64,000 nucleotides of DNA from Lophium mytilinum (GCA_010093605.1 MU004182.1:68368-132367), one strand, 5' to 3'; positions 1-12,600 are shown, counted from the stretch's first letter. Numbers and translations: made by a program. The notes: a model not told the origin generated them from the letters alone.

Positions 1-2779
1 TGAACAGGAATTAGATACGCTTCGAAGACTACATCACCGACATCTCGTCCGTTGCTACGGTAGCTACACCGATAGAGCTAGCTTCGCTCTACTGATATGG
101 CCTATTGCCGATCATGATGCTCAGAAACCACTACACGAGCAGGTTCCTGCTCAGCTCACAGTTACAGACCGGGACAACCTACGCCGCGCTTTTGGATGTC
201 TGACGAGCGGCGTAGTATACGTACACAAGAACAATACGCGTCACAAAGATATAAAGCCCGGCAATATCCTTGTCAGCAACAACTCGGTGTTTTTGTGCGA
301 TTTCGGAGTTTCTATGGCTTGGTCTACAGAAGGCCATAGCACGACCGAGGATAAAGTTTTCAAACACACAGAGAAATACAGCCCTCGCGAAGTTGCGGAT
401 GCAGAGCCACGGAATACCGCTGCTGACATATGGTCTCTTGGATGCGTTTTCTTGGAGATGATCACTGTTATCAAGGGCATTTCTGTGAAAGACATGGAGG
501 CCTTTCTTCTTCAGCGCTGTGATCACTTCAAAACTTACTGGCATGTGACAGACGACATACCCGCCTGGCTAGACTATCTGGAGTCTATGACCAATACCTA
601 TGCCGACCACGATGAAAACGATGATGCCCCTCTGGAGTGGGTAAGACTCATGGTAAGTTGATTGCACTTACATTCACATTTGTAGGGAGTGTGCGCAACC
701 ATCGCTCGTCAGCTTCCTATTATACCACCACTGCAATGCGTTAAACGGCAGATCTAATGAACCTTCTTTTAGCTCCTAGATGATCCCAAGAAACGTATCA
801 AAGCTGAGGAGCTTCTCCGACGCATCTCAGATGCATCTAAAAGATCACCAGATTCTACTCGTTATATCGGCGATCGGTGCAAAACTGAGCTGGAAACTTC
901 AAGAACAGAAGCCAATCAACCTGTAGAGGAGGCGAGATCAAGACCACAGCATCAAGAACTAGTTCACTTAACCATCCAAAGGGTATACTTGTCTCCAAAT
1001 CAGCTTTGACATGTCTCTAATCTTTAGCTAGAGACAGCGTCCGCCAACCTCTTTACCGGCCTCTCGCAGTAGGTATAGAAGCCCAAGTCCACTGCAGAAC
1101 CAATATCGACCGGAAGACTCGTCCCCCGCTTCTTTGGACAGTGCTCAGGACCAACCGCCGACCCTAAAAGCGGACAATGAAGCCATCCCAGCTACCCGCA
1201 CTGACAGCCAGGGCGAGAGCGTTTTATCGCTTCCTATCAGCCGCGACGCGAAAGACGCCAGTGTCCTATCTACGACGAGCAAATTGGACAACGCCGAAAC
1301 GTCCTCCGAAAACCCACACGAAGGCGAAACATGCGTATTTTCCGCTGAGCACTCCACCTTCGAAGTAGTCACAAGAGGCCAATCCATCTCCACTCAACGT
1401 GTCCGAAGCGAAAACAACAAGCTAGTAGAACTCTACCATACCAGTCCAGAGAACTTCTGGGAAACCACGCGAAAGCTGATCGTAACGGAGCCAGACACTG
1501 ACGCCCACCACTGCCGCCAAAGCTCGTTCTGGCTCCCACTGGCCAACATCCGTTTCTTTGATGAGCAAGACCGCATCACTCTGTGCTGGTCTGACTGCAA
1601 CTGGGTCCAGAGAAAGAATGGCGGAGATTGGGGCGACGCTTACGATCGCGGCTACGACCCTACGCAAGTGAACAACGAGATAGCGATTCGTTTTATGACT
1701 ACCGCTGATGCGAGTTCCTTTGCCGGTTACTTTAAAACCCTCGTGGAGGATCACCACGTACGACCTCGAGGGTCTCCCGTGCTGGTTGCACCGTCCCAGC
1801 AGGCGCTCATCTACGACATATTCAACCAGAACGGCGGTACTGTGGAGTATAGGGCCATCCTCACCATAGCGCAGTCCCCAACCGGCCTTTGCTCTACAAA
1901 AATATACTTTGCCTGGCGGGACGTAGATCTCCGGCTATCATCAGAGCAAAACCACACCGCACTCCTCCTCTCAGAGCTCCGCTCTCCATTCTACAAATCA
2001 GACACACTAGGCCGCCGCGTCAAGGAAGAAGACCTCCCCGAAGGCTCGTGCGATAAATGCATCCTCCGAGAGTCTCGCGCTCAGCTCGACTTTGCGCCGG
2101 AATCATCTCAAGCCCCCTTCGCATCTATGACTACATTTCTGACTGCGCTCACGGGGTGGAGACTCCTATCCATCGCAGCCGCATCTGTGATAAAAGCAAA
2201 GAAATACGGCCGGATGAAGAGGTACGGCAGCGCCGATGTGCTGGTGTGGGCAAAGACAGATAACCACCAGGTCGTTGGCCGGATCACGATCCGGCTTAGA
2301 GACGAGCAACGGCGGCACTGGCTTACGGGCTCACGTAGGTTCCCTTACCCGCAGTGAAGACGTCAGCACACTAATGGGACAAACCGATGGTTTACAGTAC
2401 CTCAAACCTGTACCACCAGCCACCCATCGCCCAGAAGCCTCCTCACCACCATCACCGCCAAGAGTCGAGGCGATCTCCTCGACATCAGCGAGATGAGCGC
2501 TACAGACCCGGTGCCTGTCAACAAATCGACGCGGCAGCGCAGCCATGGGAAACCGCCGAATCTCCTGTCGGGGAGAAACTCTAAGCTTCTCAAATTGCGC
2601 TTTTCGTCGAGTGGAGGTGAGTTGTTCCTGTCCAATACCTTCGCGACTTTTCTTCATTTTCAGTGGACGGATTGCTCATAGTCATAGAACGAGACGCAAT
2701 CTCCGACTCTATCCAAACCTACCTAGACGAACGCAAGGAGGAGGAAGCGACAGCGGGTCTTCGTCCGCCCGTAGATTAG
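1..2779 (+). CDS. Serine/threonine protein kinase with long C-terminal tail (5' end outside window)
   Basis: Phosphotransfer from ATP to Ser/Thr is inferred from the kinase fold. Five exons fit one frame: 2-652, 773-982, 1032-2334, 2398-2616 and 2664-2779, with GT-AG introns between them; the visible CDS is 2499 nt, 832 residues, and the start lies left of the window. The catalytic loop RHKDIKPGN is near residue 80 (HKD instead of the usual HRD, catalytic Asp about 83), DFG is near 100, and the subdomain IX motif DIWSLGCVF is near 143. The glycine loop and the VAIK lysine are not in the window. The tail of about 560 residues has a low-complexity linker and then a folded-looking region rich in Trp and Phe that I do not recognise. 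The last two exons are assigned because the frame continues with ordinary coding sequence after intron removal. Substrate and pathway are unknown. Confidence 0.85.
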
Positions 2780-3355
2780 GAGTCGATGATCGGAAATGAA
2801 GCACGATTGAACGACAAATCATGAATTTGGGACTTCCGATTATTAGCCAGGCGTCACGAGCGAGTGCGAAAAATTGAAGAGCGGAATAAGTGTTCAAAGA
2901 TCATATCCACATGTCAGCGTGCCATCGTATCTACATCCATCCATTCCATCCATCAATCCGATCCAGTCCGATTACGATATCGCCATTCCTTCCCAAACAT
3001 CCCCCAAAGGCAAAAAATGCGGGCCTGAGCCAGAACCTCTGTGTAAATGCCGGCGCTATGCAAGTATGCAAGCCTCAAAAAGCCGTCCCAATGATATGAT
3101 ATGATATGATGATAAAGCCAGCTTCCACAAGAAGAAGCGGCCGTGAGAGACATATATGCGTGAAAACGAAAGGATATAGTGATCGCTAAAACGCAGCAGA
3201 AAACGAAAGTTCGCTAATCGCCGATGAAAAAAACCGATACCCAAAGACCAATATGCAAATGGTGGTGAGTCCCGCTCGAGAAGCGAAACATGTAATATAC
3301 CTCCTCTTCCTCTTTCTTCTTCATTAATAGGCGGGAGTGGTGAGCGTCATCATCA
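2780..3355. other. Intergenic between convergent genes
   Basis: This stretch separates the 3' ends of the kinase and the methyltransferase-like gene. It holds a short imperfect ATGAT microsatellite at 3091-3112. I see no gene in it. Confidence 0.6.
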
Positions 3356-6300
3356 TCACACACTGACAGTTCGTCGAACCCCAACGACAGGCTTCTGCGC
3401 ATACCCAATCAGCAGCCTAAAGCTCGTCCCGCGCTTCTCACACTCCCGGATCAGCGCCTCGTCGGTCCAGATACTGCTCTCCAACGCCTTTGCTGGCTCG
3501 GCATCGGTCGGCAACACGGCAGCCTCGTAGCAGCGGCTATACCACCACCTGCCCACCCTCGCAACCATCTCCGCGATGCCATCATCCACCGAAGACGCCT
3601 TGGCAGGATCAGAAGGCGACGGCGAATTGAGGAGGTCAGAAAACGACAGTTTCTGCGCCGCAGTCTTGTCAGAATCCGTAGCAGTGCTGGTGCTGCCATC
3701 GCTGTTGAGAGTCGCGTTCGCGGTAGGCAAGTGGCCCGCGACAGGAACGCCGACGAAGCATCTCGTTACTCCGCTGAATCCGCGGCGGCCCAATAGGCCC
3801 ATGACCTCATCGCTCACGTTGCGCAGGCTGATGTTCTCCTCGGTGGCTTGCAGGCGGACTTTCAATCCCCGCACGGCCCGGCGGGCTCGGTTGCCCATGT
3901 TCACGAGGTCGAGGTCAAGGACCGAGATCTCGAGATATCCGCCAGGGCGGAGCACGCGCTTGCACTCGGAGACAATGGAGCGGTGGACTGAGGATGGCAA
4001 GGCGGCGGGGAAGCGCAGGACAACCGTTGCGAAGAAGCCTCTTGGGAAAGGGAACGGGTGGACAAGCGAGGGATGGGCAATGTGGCGGTGGTTGGGGAGA
4101 GTAGACCAGGGTTCGCCTGTGGAGGTGTTGGCGTTCGTGCTAGACACGCCCGGGCCAAGGTTGTAGACTGTGGCTTCGGGGTATGTGAGAGCGCAGTAGT
4201 AGGACCAATCCTTCCCAAGGCCATCGATTACCAACACGCGGTCTTCTGCTGGATCTTTGAGTTCGAAATGAGCAGGGCTGAATAAAACGCGCCCGAAACT
4301 GAGCCATTTGCTTGTCATCAGGGCGCCAAACCTGAGGTTCGCCATCGAAACAAGTCCGTCGTTCTGAGCTTCCGCCATCTCGATCAGCCGAGTGTCTCTG
4401 TACCTGTTAACCGCGCTAGAGTTGCTATTGCGGCTCTTGTCAGAAGTCGACGCCAGCGTAGCCTTGGACTGGCGTGCACTGAGGCTGAGTGACGCAGGGA
4501 GACTCGAGCGAGTGGAGCTAGGGCGGTTCTGGGGGCCGGATCCAGACGACATGCGGGCACTGGAGAGGCTGAGGCGGCCGGTCACAGGGTCAATGACGCT
4601 TAGGTTGCGTTCACCGTAGCCGGCGAAGAATTCAGACATAGAGAGAGGCGTAGTAGGCGTTTGGGCAGAGTGGAGAACAGCTAGAAGGCGAGAGCGGCGA
4701 AGATGTAGCGAGGTCGTTGCGGGACCTGTGGACGAGCCACCAGAGTTAGAAGTACCGTGTGTCCGCTTTGGCTTGGTGCTTAGGGTCAGTGGACCTGGAG
4801 GTGGCTGACGATTCGACCTTCCCTCGTTTGCTGCGAGGCCGTTGGACTGATACGATGTGGCTTTCTTTGAGTCCGTTGGAGAGAGAACTTGATCAATGAG
4901 GTCATCATACTCATTCCATAGCTCGTCCTCGGAGAGCGGCGCAGTTGGATCAGGAATAACAGCAGTTCCAGTAGTTGGCGGGAAGCTCCAGATACCCGAG
5001 CTGCTGGAGTACGACAGCTCCGAATCTTTTCGAGGTGGAAACTTGAAAAACTCGCTAACATTGGAGTCGTGGCGATCAGGGCTGATCCCAGCAATTGCAG
5101 ATCCATGGTTGAGGGCATTGAGTCCCTGGAGGACAGGGAACGACTCTATTGGTCCAGAGGTAGCGAGTACAGAGTTTGTGGAATCAATCGAAGTCCGAAC
5201 GGGAATAGAGGGATGAGGCTGATCAGGAACAAACGGCCTCGAAAAGGAAACCGACGGCGGCTTTCGATCTCGGTCTCTTCTTGACACAACTTGTGGAATA
5301 CGTCCAACTTGAGCAAGCCGACTCGGCCTCGGAGGAGGAAACGATGGTGGGGGTGCCGGCGGAGAATAGGCCTGTGGAGCAAAACACTTTGGTGGGACTA
5401 AAGTCTCCGGTGGAGACAAAGGTCGTGGTATTTCCCTTTCTGGAAGCTGCTCCTGGGGAGGTGAAATGGGTAGGTTGGGAATATGGTTGAAGAAATTATT
5501 ATTAGGCGACGCGTGATGCTCGGCATGCTGTTCTCGTCGCAATGTAACTTGGGGTGAGGCAGGTCTAGTTGGTCGTGCAAACTCGGAAGGGAATGCGGGC
5601 GGCGAAGGGAGCAGCATTGACTCAACATGTCCCTTGCCAGGACGCTGTTGAGATTGCTGAGCGGGCTTTTGATCCTCAAAAGTGGACTGCTCCTCTGGAG
5701 TACTGTCAGCCTCTTGCATAATCTGCTCCAAATCTTCCAGGTGCATCCCGTTGGGGGGGTCCATGAGCGCGTAGTGAGCGACGGAGCGCGATGTGGTAGG
5801 TCTAGGCACAGGAGCGCTTTCTACGACGGGCGAATCGGCCTTAGGTGCAGCGTGAGCTCTCTGGAAGAAGTTCCATTTCCTGGTCGGCTTCGCTGCGGGG
5901 GCAGCCTTCTTCGACTTGAGCCAGTTGCCCTCCTTGCCTTCGGAAACATCGTCCACTCCGGCACGGGACTTGTTGGAGGCAATGGACTGCTTCCCAGATA
6001 CTGCACTATCAAGACCCTTCATAGACTTGTTATCTGAAGTATTGACTGGGGAAGGGACTTTGGCAAGTGCTCCTCCTTCCATAAATTGTGATCTCCGCGA
6101 CGTGCGACGAGCAGCAAGAGATGGAAGGAAAGAACGCTTCGATTCATCGTCGCTTGCCGAAGACCTGCGCGAGGTCATCGGTGGTCTCTTCATTGGCGAC
6201 CCGGTGCGAACTGGATCAGACATGGCTGAAGGAAGCAATGTCGGCTTGCTAGCTTCGACACCGTTTCGTGTAGACGAGACTGGCTTTTGAGTATTGGGGC

Positions 6301-8290
6301 CAATTCTCATCTCGATGCTTGGTCGATCGGTCTCAATGCTGCTCACGCTGCGCATTGGTTCTGGGCTTCGAGAGAGCTCTGAACTGCCAGCTCCCCGGAT
6401 GACCACAGGTGCGAGTCTTTCCAAGAAGAAATCATCCATCTCAGCGCTGGTGGTGCTGGTCATGCTGCTCTTACGGCTTGATGGTGTCCTGTTCAAGCTC
6501 TCCGTGGTTGTGCCAGCACTAGCGGTTCCGCCGACGCTGTTAGCGCTCGCAGAGCTTCCACTGCGACCCCTGACATTGTATTTGCTGTAGCCTTCATGGC
6601 CAGTGCCAGCCATCGGACCCTTTCGCTGCAATTTCTTTTCCGACTTAGAGGATGTCGCGGTCGGATCTGTCTTAGTCCGTCGACCGAAGAAACCAAATCG
6701 CGACGTTTTGCTCGGGCTTGGGACGGGCGCAGGAGATGGCACCGTCTTTGCGCGCCTCTTTTCTGCGTCGCTCTGAGCATCCGGAGTTGTGCCTCGGGTT
6801 GGCACGCGAGACATTGGAGCAAAGCCGGAGGGAAGACTGGGATTAGGCGATGGGTTGCGCGAAGGCGGCTTCGAAGGAGCACCAAACCGAGCCTTGCCGT
6901 TAGAGAATGGAGGTGGAACGCCTGTTTTTGAGTCCGACGAGCTTGTACGCTTGTGAGGTGATGGGAAACTCGACATATTGCTCTGAATGATAGGCGAAGG
7001 TTCCCGTAATCCGACAATATCGGAGGTACCATCCCGGCTAGGTCTAGCTGGTCTCCGAGTCGATGGCCTTCGTAGCTGTGCTTGGTCTGCTAGATGGGCG
7101 AGTTCCGGTGGAATTTGGGTTTGCTTTGGGACTGTCGAAGGTCGTGGCGACAGCTGGAGCTCGAGAGACTTGCCAGGTTGAGAGACATCAGTCTGGGATA
7201 CGGTGAAGTACATGGATGATATCTGAACAGGAGGGCTTGGGGGCGGTGCGTCCAGACGGTTGTTTTGGTTCCTCTCCCTTTCTTTCTGTCTTACAGAGTC
7301 CTGACGAACTGTCGACGATGACGACGTTGAGATGGTCGATTCTCTGACGGACGAGAGACCATGTTGCTGGCGCAGGTTGGAGGAAGCTTCAGGTGTTCGC
7401 CGTGTGACAGGCGGCCTACTTTGCATAGGGCTAGCCTGCCTCATTCGTGTGGGCTTTGTCGTCATCACAACACCAGGTGAGTAGGAGGACATTGACGTCG
7501 GGGTCGATGTGACGCTGAAGGGTCCAGGGGATTCCGAGTACCGGGTTGAAGGGGTGGTGGAGAGAGCATAGGTAGGCGCTGGAGGTGGCAAATCGTCGGT
7601 GGCTAATTGATATGCCATGTTGTACCCATAGTCTGGCCTTTCGGGAGGAAACAGTTCCGGCTCAGCTCGAGCCAGGATTGAGGAGGTCGGCGGTAACGAG
7701 ATTCCCAAGACTGTCTCCGAAAATGGATCCTTGTAACCACCCGGAATTGCCCTCCTTGCCTGTCCATCTTCTTGAGAGGACATGGAGTCCGATCTCGTGC
7801 GCGACGTTTGCCTTGCATTCCCAACTCCAATAGACGATTGTTTCCGCCTCAGTATATTCGACCTCGGACTATCGATGGTTGACGCCGACGATCCAGAAAC
7901 CAGGGAGGGCGTACGAGCAGCCGGGGCAGGCTCGAATCGAGGGAGGCGAGAAGACGAAGGTTGCGGGATAGAACGGGGTATTGACATGGCCGGAGGCCCA
8001 TGTAGTATAGATGAGGTGGGCTTCGACGTGCCTCGGCGACTCCCATCCGTTACTAAAGATTTCGACGCGGCCATGCGCTGATTGTCTACCAGCCCGCCGC
8101 GTTGGTTCTGCTCATCTCTCGTGTATTTTTTCTTCTGTAGCTTTGACGGGTTCGGAGTGGGGATTTGTGACTGTGCGGAAGTAGGTGTGACAGAGCGCGA
8201 GGGTAGACGAGTGGACGGTGCGCGCTGGGCGTACGGCGCCTGGAGGTCCGATCTCCTTGGAGGGTTGAATTGTGATTTATAGGATGCCAT
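3356..8290 (-). CDS. Large disordered protein with C-terminal methyltransferase-like domain
   Basis: One uninterrupted frame of 1644 residues starting MASYKSQFNPPRR. Residues 1 to about 1300 are Ser/Pro/Thr/Arg rich, with many SP and TP sites and proline runs, and are probably intrinsically disordered. From about 1315 to 1560 there is a class I SAM-dependent methyltransferase-like (type 11) region: a degenerate motif I VLVIDGLG near 1351, PFPFPRGFFATVVLRFPAAL as the post-II/III region, and the motif RVLRPGGYLEISVLDLDL near 1443, typical of the strand 5 to helix E turn. The SAM-binding Gly motif is weak, so the domain may be a non-catalytic relative. The fusion of a long disordered N-terminus to this fold occurs in conserved fungal proteins of unknown role. 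No intron is needed. Convergent with the kinase gene. Confidence 0.85.
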   Translation of the reverse strand: MASYKSQFNPPRRSDLQAPYAQRAPSTRLPSRSVTPTSAQSQIPTPNPSKLQKKKYTRDEQNQRGGLVDNQRMAASKSLVTDGSRRGTSKPTSSILHGPPAMSIPRSIPQPSSSRLPRFEPAPAARTPSLVSGSSASTIDSPRSNILRRKQSSIGVGNARQTSRTRSDSMSSQEDGQARRAIPGGYKDPFSETVLGISLPPTSSILARAEPELFPPERPDYGYNMAYQLATDDLPPPAPTYALSTTPSTRYSESPGPFSVTSTPTSMSSYSPGVVMTTKPTRMRQASPMQSRPPVTRRTPEASSNLRQQHGLSSVRESTISTSSSSTVRQDSVRQKERERNQNNRLDAPPPSPPVQISSMYFTVSQTDVSQPGKSLELQLSPRPSTVPKQTQIPPELAHLADQAQLRRPSTRRPARPSRDGTSDIVGLREPSPIIQSNMSSFPSPHKRTSSSDSKTGVPPPFSNGKARFGAPSKPPSRNPSPNPSLPSGFAPMSRVPTRGTTPDAQSDAEKRRAKTVPSPAPVPSPSKTSRFGFFGRRTKTDPTATSSKSEKKLQRKGPMAGTGHEGYSKYNVRGRSGSSASANSVGGTASAGTTTESLNRTPSSRKSSMTSTTSAEMDDFFLERLAPVVIRGAGSSELSRSPEPMRSVSSIETDRPSIEMRIGPNTQKPVSSTRNGVEASKPTLLPSAMSDPVRTGSPMKRPPMTSRRSSASDDESKRSFLPSLAARRTSRRSQFMEGGALAKVPSPVNTSDNKSMKGLDSAVSGKQSIASNKSRAGVDDVSEGKEGNWLKSKKAAPAAKPTRKWNFFQRAHAAPKADSPVVESAPVPRPTTSRSVAHYALMDPPNGMHLEDLEQIMQEADSTPEEQSTFEDQKPAQQSQQRPGKGHVESMLLPSPPAFPSEFARPTRPASPQVTLRREQHAEHHASPNNNFFNHIPNLPISPPQEQLPEREIPRPLSPPETLVPPKCFAPQAYSPPAPPPSFPPPRPSRLAQVGRIPQVVSRRDRDRKPPSVSFSRPFVPDQPHPSIPVRTSIDSTNSVLATSGPIESFPVLQGLNALNHGSAIAGISPDRHDSNVSEFFKFPPRKDSELSYSSSSGIWSFPPTTGTAVIPDPTAPLSEDELWNEYDDLIDQVLSPTDSKKATSYQSNGLAANEGRSNRQPPPGPLTLSTKPKRTHGTSNSGGSSTGPATTSLHLRRSRLLAVLHSAQTPTTPLSMSEFFAGYGERNLSVIDPVTGRLSLSSARMSSGSGPQNRPSSTRSSLPASLSLSARQSKATLASTSDKSRNSNSSAVNRYRDTRLIEMAEAQNDGLVSMANLRFGALMTSKWLSFGRVLFSPAHFELKDPAEDRVLVIDGLGKDWSYYCALTYPEATVYNLGPGVSSTNANTSTGEPWSTLPNHRHIAHPSLVHPFPFPRGFFATVVLRFPAALPSSVHRSIVSECKRVLRPGGYLEISVLDLDLVNMGNRARRAVRGLKVRLQATEENISLRNVSDEVMGLLGRRGFSGVTRCFVGVPVAGHLPTANATLNSDGSTSTATDSDKTAAQKLSFSDLLNSPSPSDPAKASSVDDGIAEMVARVGRWWYSRCYEAAVLPTDAEPAKALESSIWTDEALIRECEKRGTSFRLLIGYAQKPVVGVRRTVSV

Positions 8291-9635
8291 GTCGAGGAAC
8301 CGCGGCGTGCGACCCTGCTGGGAACCACGGGAAGCGGCTGACTGGGTCCTGTACTACAACTTCTCGTGCGCGCCAAGTTCTTCATGAAGGCATATGGTCA
8401 AATGTAGTACTACCCGTTCCAACGCATGTCAGCTCGAGCAACCACCAAAAAGCAACAGGTCGCGGGCAGAACGTACCCAGACGCGGTCAGCAATGGTCAG
8501 CCAAGGCAGAATGCGTAAGCCTTCTGGAGGACGAGGTCCCAAGGTCGTGGGGTTATGAGGCGTTCGGGGGTGGCGACTCCGGCAGGCGGGACGAGGCAGT
8601 AATATAAACGGCTGCATGGTCTGTTAGTTGGGCGGGCCGAGTACTTGGAGTGGAGGCTTTTGGGAAGACGTGCCTGTCGTGCGAAAGTTGCGCCACTGGC
8701 TCGGATGCGCCGAGAGCGAATCGGCGGGGCAGTGTGGCTCAGCGGCGACTGGTCCCTGCGGGTTTCTGAGACGCCTGCAGACGTTTGACAACGCAGAGCA
8801 GAGGCCAAAAAAGAGCAGGAAACAATGAGGCTATGAAAAATAGCGGACACTTAGTTTAAAGGTCTCGTTCAGCGGGGGGTGGCGTGGGGTCGTAGAAAGT
8901 CGAGGCGCAGACTGAAGCCGCGAGTTGCCGTATGGGGACGATGCAGTGAGCACTGAGCAGCCGGGCTCTTCGAGAATTAGGGGGCCTAGGGAATGGTTGG
9001 ACAGTATTGCTGATGAGGCTCCTGGTGCTGACTTCTTCGGAAGGTGTGGAGAAGGGCACGCAACTCGATATGTATACAGGCCTGACCCAGCCGCGCGACC
9101 GCGATGCGTAAGAAGCGATCAACGCGCCGTCCGGGACGCCAGAGCTGCCAGGAGCTGGGCCGCATCGCCAGGAGGCTTCCGCCATAACGGCGCTTGCGCC
9201 CGAGTGGGCCGCGCTGGGGGCTGCGAGGGAAAAGCACAGAAGCCGGCAGCACGACGCTGAAGGGACCCCAGGACCACTCGCGGGCGGGCGTTGGGCGGGC
9301 CCAAGGCGATTCGCAGACACCAGCCCAGTGGAGCCGGCGAGAGCAGTCCATGCACGAGGGCGCTCCCGTTATTCGTGGAGGGCTGCAGGTGGGATGCAGG
9401 AGGGCATGATCAGACGAGAGCCCCGTTGGCTGTCGCCGCGTCGTCTCGCCATGGCCCTGCCTATTGCGCGCAGCAAATTCATGCTCGTCTTCTGATGATC
9501 GACCCCAGAGGAACCTCGCAGCTGCGCTCTAGACGGATTTCAGAGACGAATCGCACGGCCGTAGGAGGAAATTCGCCACGTAAATCGGTGTGATGAGGCT
9601 TGAGCTACTGCAGGCCCCTAGTTAGCTCGGTATTC
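8291..9635. other. GC-rich gene-poor stretch
   Basis: This covers the upstream region of the methyltransferase-like gene and runs to the left edge of the AT-rich block. Several open frames on both strands are Arg/Pro/Ala rich and overlap one another, as expected from GC-rich non-coding DNA. I see no convincing gene. Confidence 0.5.
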
Positions 9636-12600
9636 ACAAATTTTCACAAAATGCCCACTAGTAGGGGGCCCCCTAGTTAGCGGCATACCTAGCGTAAGGC
9701 CTGCATGCCCGGAGACCTTAGATAAGGTCTCTAATTAAGGCAGCTCGTGCAGGCCGTATATAGTAAGGCGCCGCCAAGATAAGGCTACTGGCCCGTTCTA
9801 TCTTATTATAGCCCTAACAATCTATAGATCCTTCTAAGAATCCTTAACTTCCTTATATTATAATCGCCTGCACTATAATTAAGGCCTAAGGCTATATATA
9901 AGGCTGTAAAGGAGGCCTAAGGCTATATAGAAGGTTAAATATATAATAAGATTTATATTTTTAATGCTATTTTTAATAAAAACGGCCGGCCGATAATATA
10001 GAGAGAGGAGAGGAAGTAGAAGGCGTAGAAATATTATAGAAAGCCCTTAACTAAATATTTAAGAGGAGGAAGATCTATACGCTATTTTATTAGTAGTAGA
10101 ATTACCCTATTATAATCTATTATTAGCTTCTACCTTAAATTCTTATAATCTCTATATAAACCTTAATTTTTATTATATTATAATATCCTCTCGCCAGCCT
10201 AATATTTCCTCTCTTCTTAATGCCGCGCCTGGAGTTCCGCAGCTGTATAGAGTTCCGTAGCTATACGCAGTTCTATAATATGCGCTGCTACCCTTCTATC
10301 TAATTATTTCTTGCCCTAAGCCTTTAGTAATACCTCTATAGCCTCTATAGGCTCCTCTATAGGCCCTAGGGCCTTACCGCGCGCTCTATAAGATTAACGC
10401 GAATAAATAGCCGGAGCTTATTAAGCTGGATAATAATATAGATAATATTCTGTAGACTTAAGAGTACTCTAAGGTAGAGGATAAGAACGCCTTAATAGTC
10501 CTTCTACCCTTCTATAACGTTATTTCTCTAGAGATATATAAGTAATTAAGGCCGGCTAAGCAGCTCTACTTTATTAAGCTGCTAAACTAGTACTGCTACT
10601 AGGCCTATAAGCGTTAGCTTAAGGCGTATATAGAGAGGATAGTAGTAATAATAAATAAGCTTATAGGCTGTATGGAGCGCGGCTATAACTTCTATAATAA
10701 ATATAATTAGTTAAAGAATAAAATTAATAAGAGAATTACTATCTAAAAGGGTAAAAGAGAGAAGACTAGAATAGTATAGAGAGATAATAAGTACCTATAG
10801 CAGCTTAACGTCTTTATTATAAAGGCGGCGGATATAAATAAGGTAATTAAAAAGAAGCTTTAAGGCCTACCTAAGGTATAAACCTATAATAGCTAGCAGT
10901 AGGCTGTTATTATTAATCTTACGCGCTTAATTAGTATAAAGAGAGGAATTAATAATATTAATGCACTAGAGGAGGCGCCGCGGCCTTAGCGGAGGCCTAG
11001 TAGAGGATCTTTACGCCGCGGAGGGTTTACGGCTGTATACCGCATGCATTAAGAGGTTAAGGAGCGTTAAATTGCTTATATAGATAAGAGAGAGAGGCGC
11101 CGTGCGGCTAAGGCTAAGGCTTAAATTAAGAGGATAATGGCGGGATAGAGAGAGTTATTTAAGGCCTTTACACGGGGCCTAGTAATTTCTATCTAGGCTA
11201 TAATAGATTCTACTTAAATAGTAAGTAACTATAAGAAGCTGTAGGCGTCCTACTATACTACTAATTAACTATACTATAAGAGGGTAATTACTAATATAGA
11301 AAAAATATAGAGAGACTCTAAGCGGCCGTCTTGCGTTTAAACTAAGGCAACTAAGGGCGCTAAGTATAGTAGGACTCTTGGCGAGGTTGCTGGTAATATA
11401 GAACGTGCAATTAATAATAATAGAGAAAGAAAGAAGAGTGTTATTAATAGAGGAGAGAATAAGAGGGCGTTATTAGCGGAGGAATATAGCCCTATAAAGG
11501 TGGCTAGCCTAGCTAGCCTTAATTTAGGGCCTAATACCTCTAGAGACTTATATTTTTTTAGTTCCGCTTTTTATAACTAATGTATTTTAGACGCTATTAC
11601 TTATAGGTGGAAAGTAAGTAGTGTAAATTATAGCGGCGACTATTAGCTATATTTTCTAGTTATTTTTAAATAAATTAATAGACTTTTAGTGTTAGTTTTA
11701 TATATATAAAGTAGGTAGATGTAAAATTAATATTATCTATAGAGTTTTAATTTTCCTCGCTTATTTTGCGAACTAACGGGAGCTAACCTAAATAAACGCG
11801 TCTAATTAGCCAATTTCTTGCGTAATAGGCAGCAGTAACGTTAGTTTACACGCTAGTAATAAAATAGAAAGGCTGTATAAAATAGAAAGGCTATATAAGT
11901 ATAGTAATACTATAATTTAGCCTACTATAACCTTAATTCTATACTCCTATACGCCCTTCTTAACGCCTAGGTACTTCTTAATATTAGGCGTGCCTATATT
12001 ATACACGTCCGCCATCTAATTACCCCGGAAATAGCTTAAATAATTTGTTAGTAGCACGGTAATAATATAATAGCTTCCTACGGGCAATAATTCTATTCTT
12101 ATTACTAACCTAAATAAACTAAAACTCTAGTATTTTAATACTAAACTAAAGCCGTGCTTAATAGCTATATATAGGCTTACCATCTCTCTATTATACTAAT
12201 ATTAATTAGGGCGCCAAGCTATATATTTCTCTAGCCTCCCTTTAAAGGTACTAATTATGCCCTATCTATTAATATATGCGGAATTGCTATAAAGATACTA
12301 AACTTTCTCTAGTAGAAGGTTACTATATAGCTCTACTAGCTTTATAGATAGCCCGGACTCCTCTATTATTATAAAGTCGCTAGTACTACCTAGAAATAGC
12401 CTAGTAAGAGACTAGATTATACTGTTAGAAGTAATAATAGACTAGAACTTAAGGTAGCAGTACTTTTTATACCCGGAGTATATTATCCGCTAGATCCGGG
12501 GGTTCTTTAGCTATATAATTAGGCGAGTAGTTCTATCTATATAGCCCTAGACTTTACTAATACCTAGATAAGGTTCTATAGCTATTATATACTTCTCTAG

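Noticed and set aside
8856-9409. Overlapping open frames on both strands left of the AT-rich block
   Set aside because: Composition reflects GC-rich DNA. No start context, splice-consistent extension or motif.
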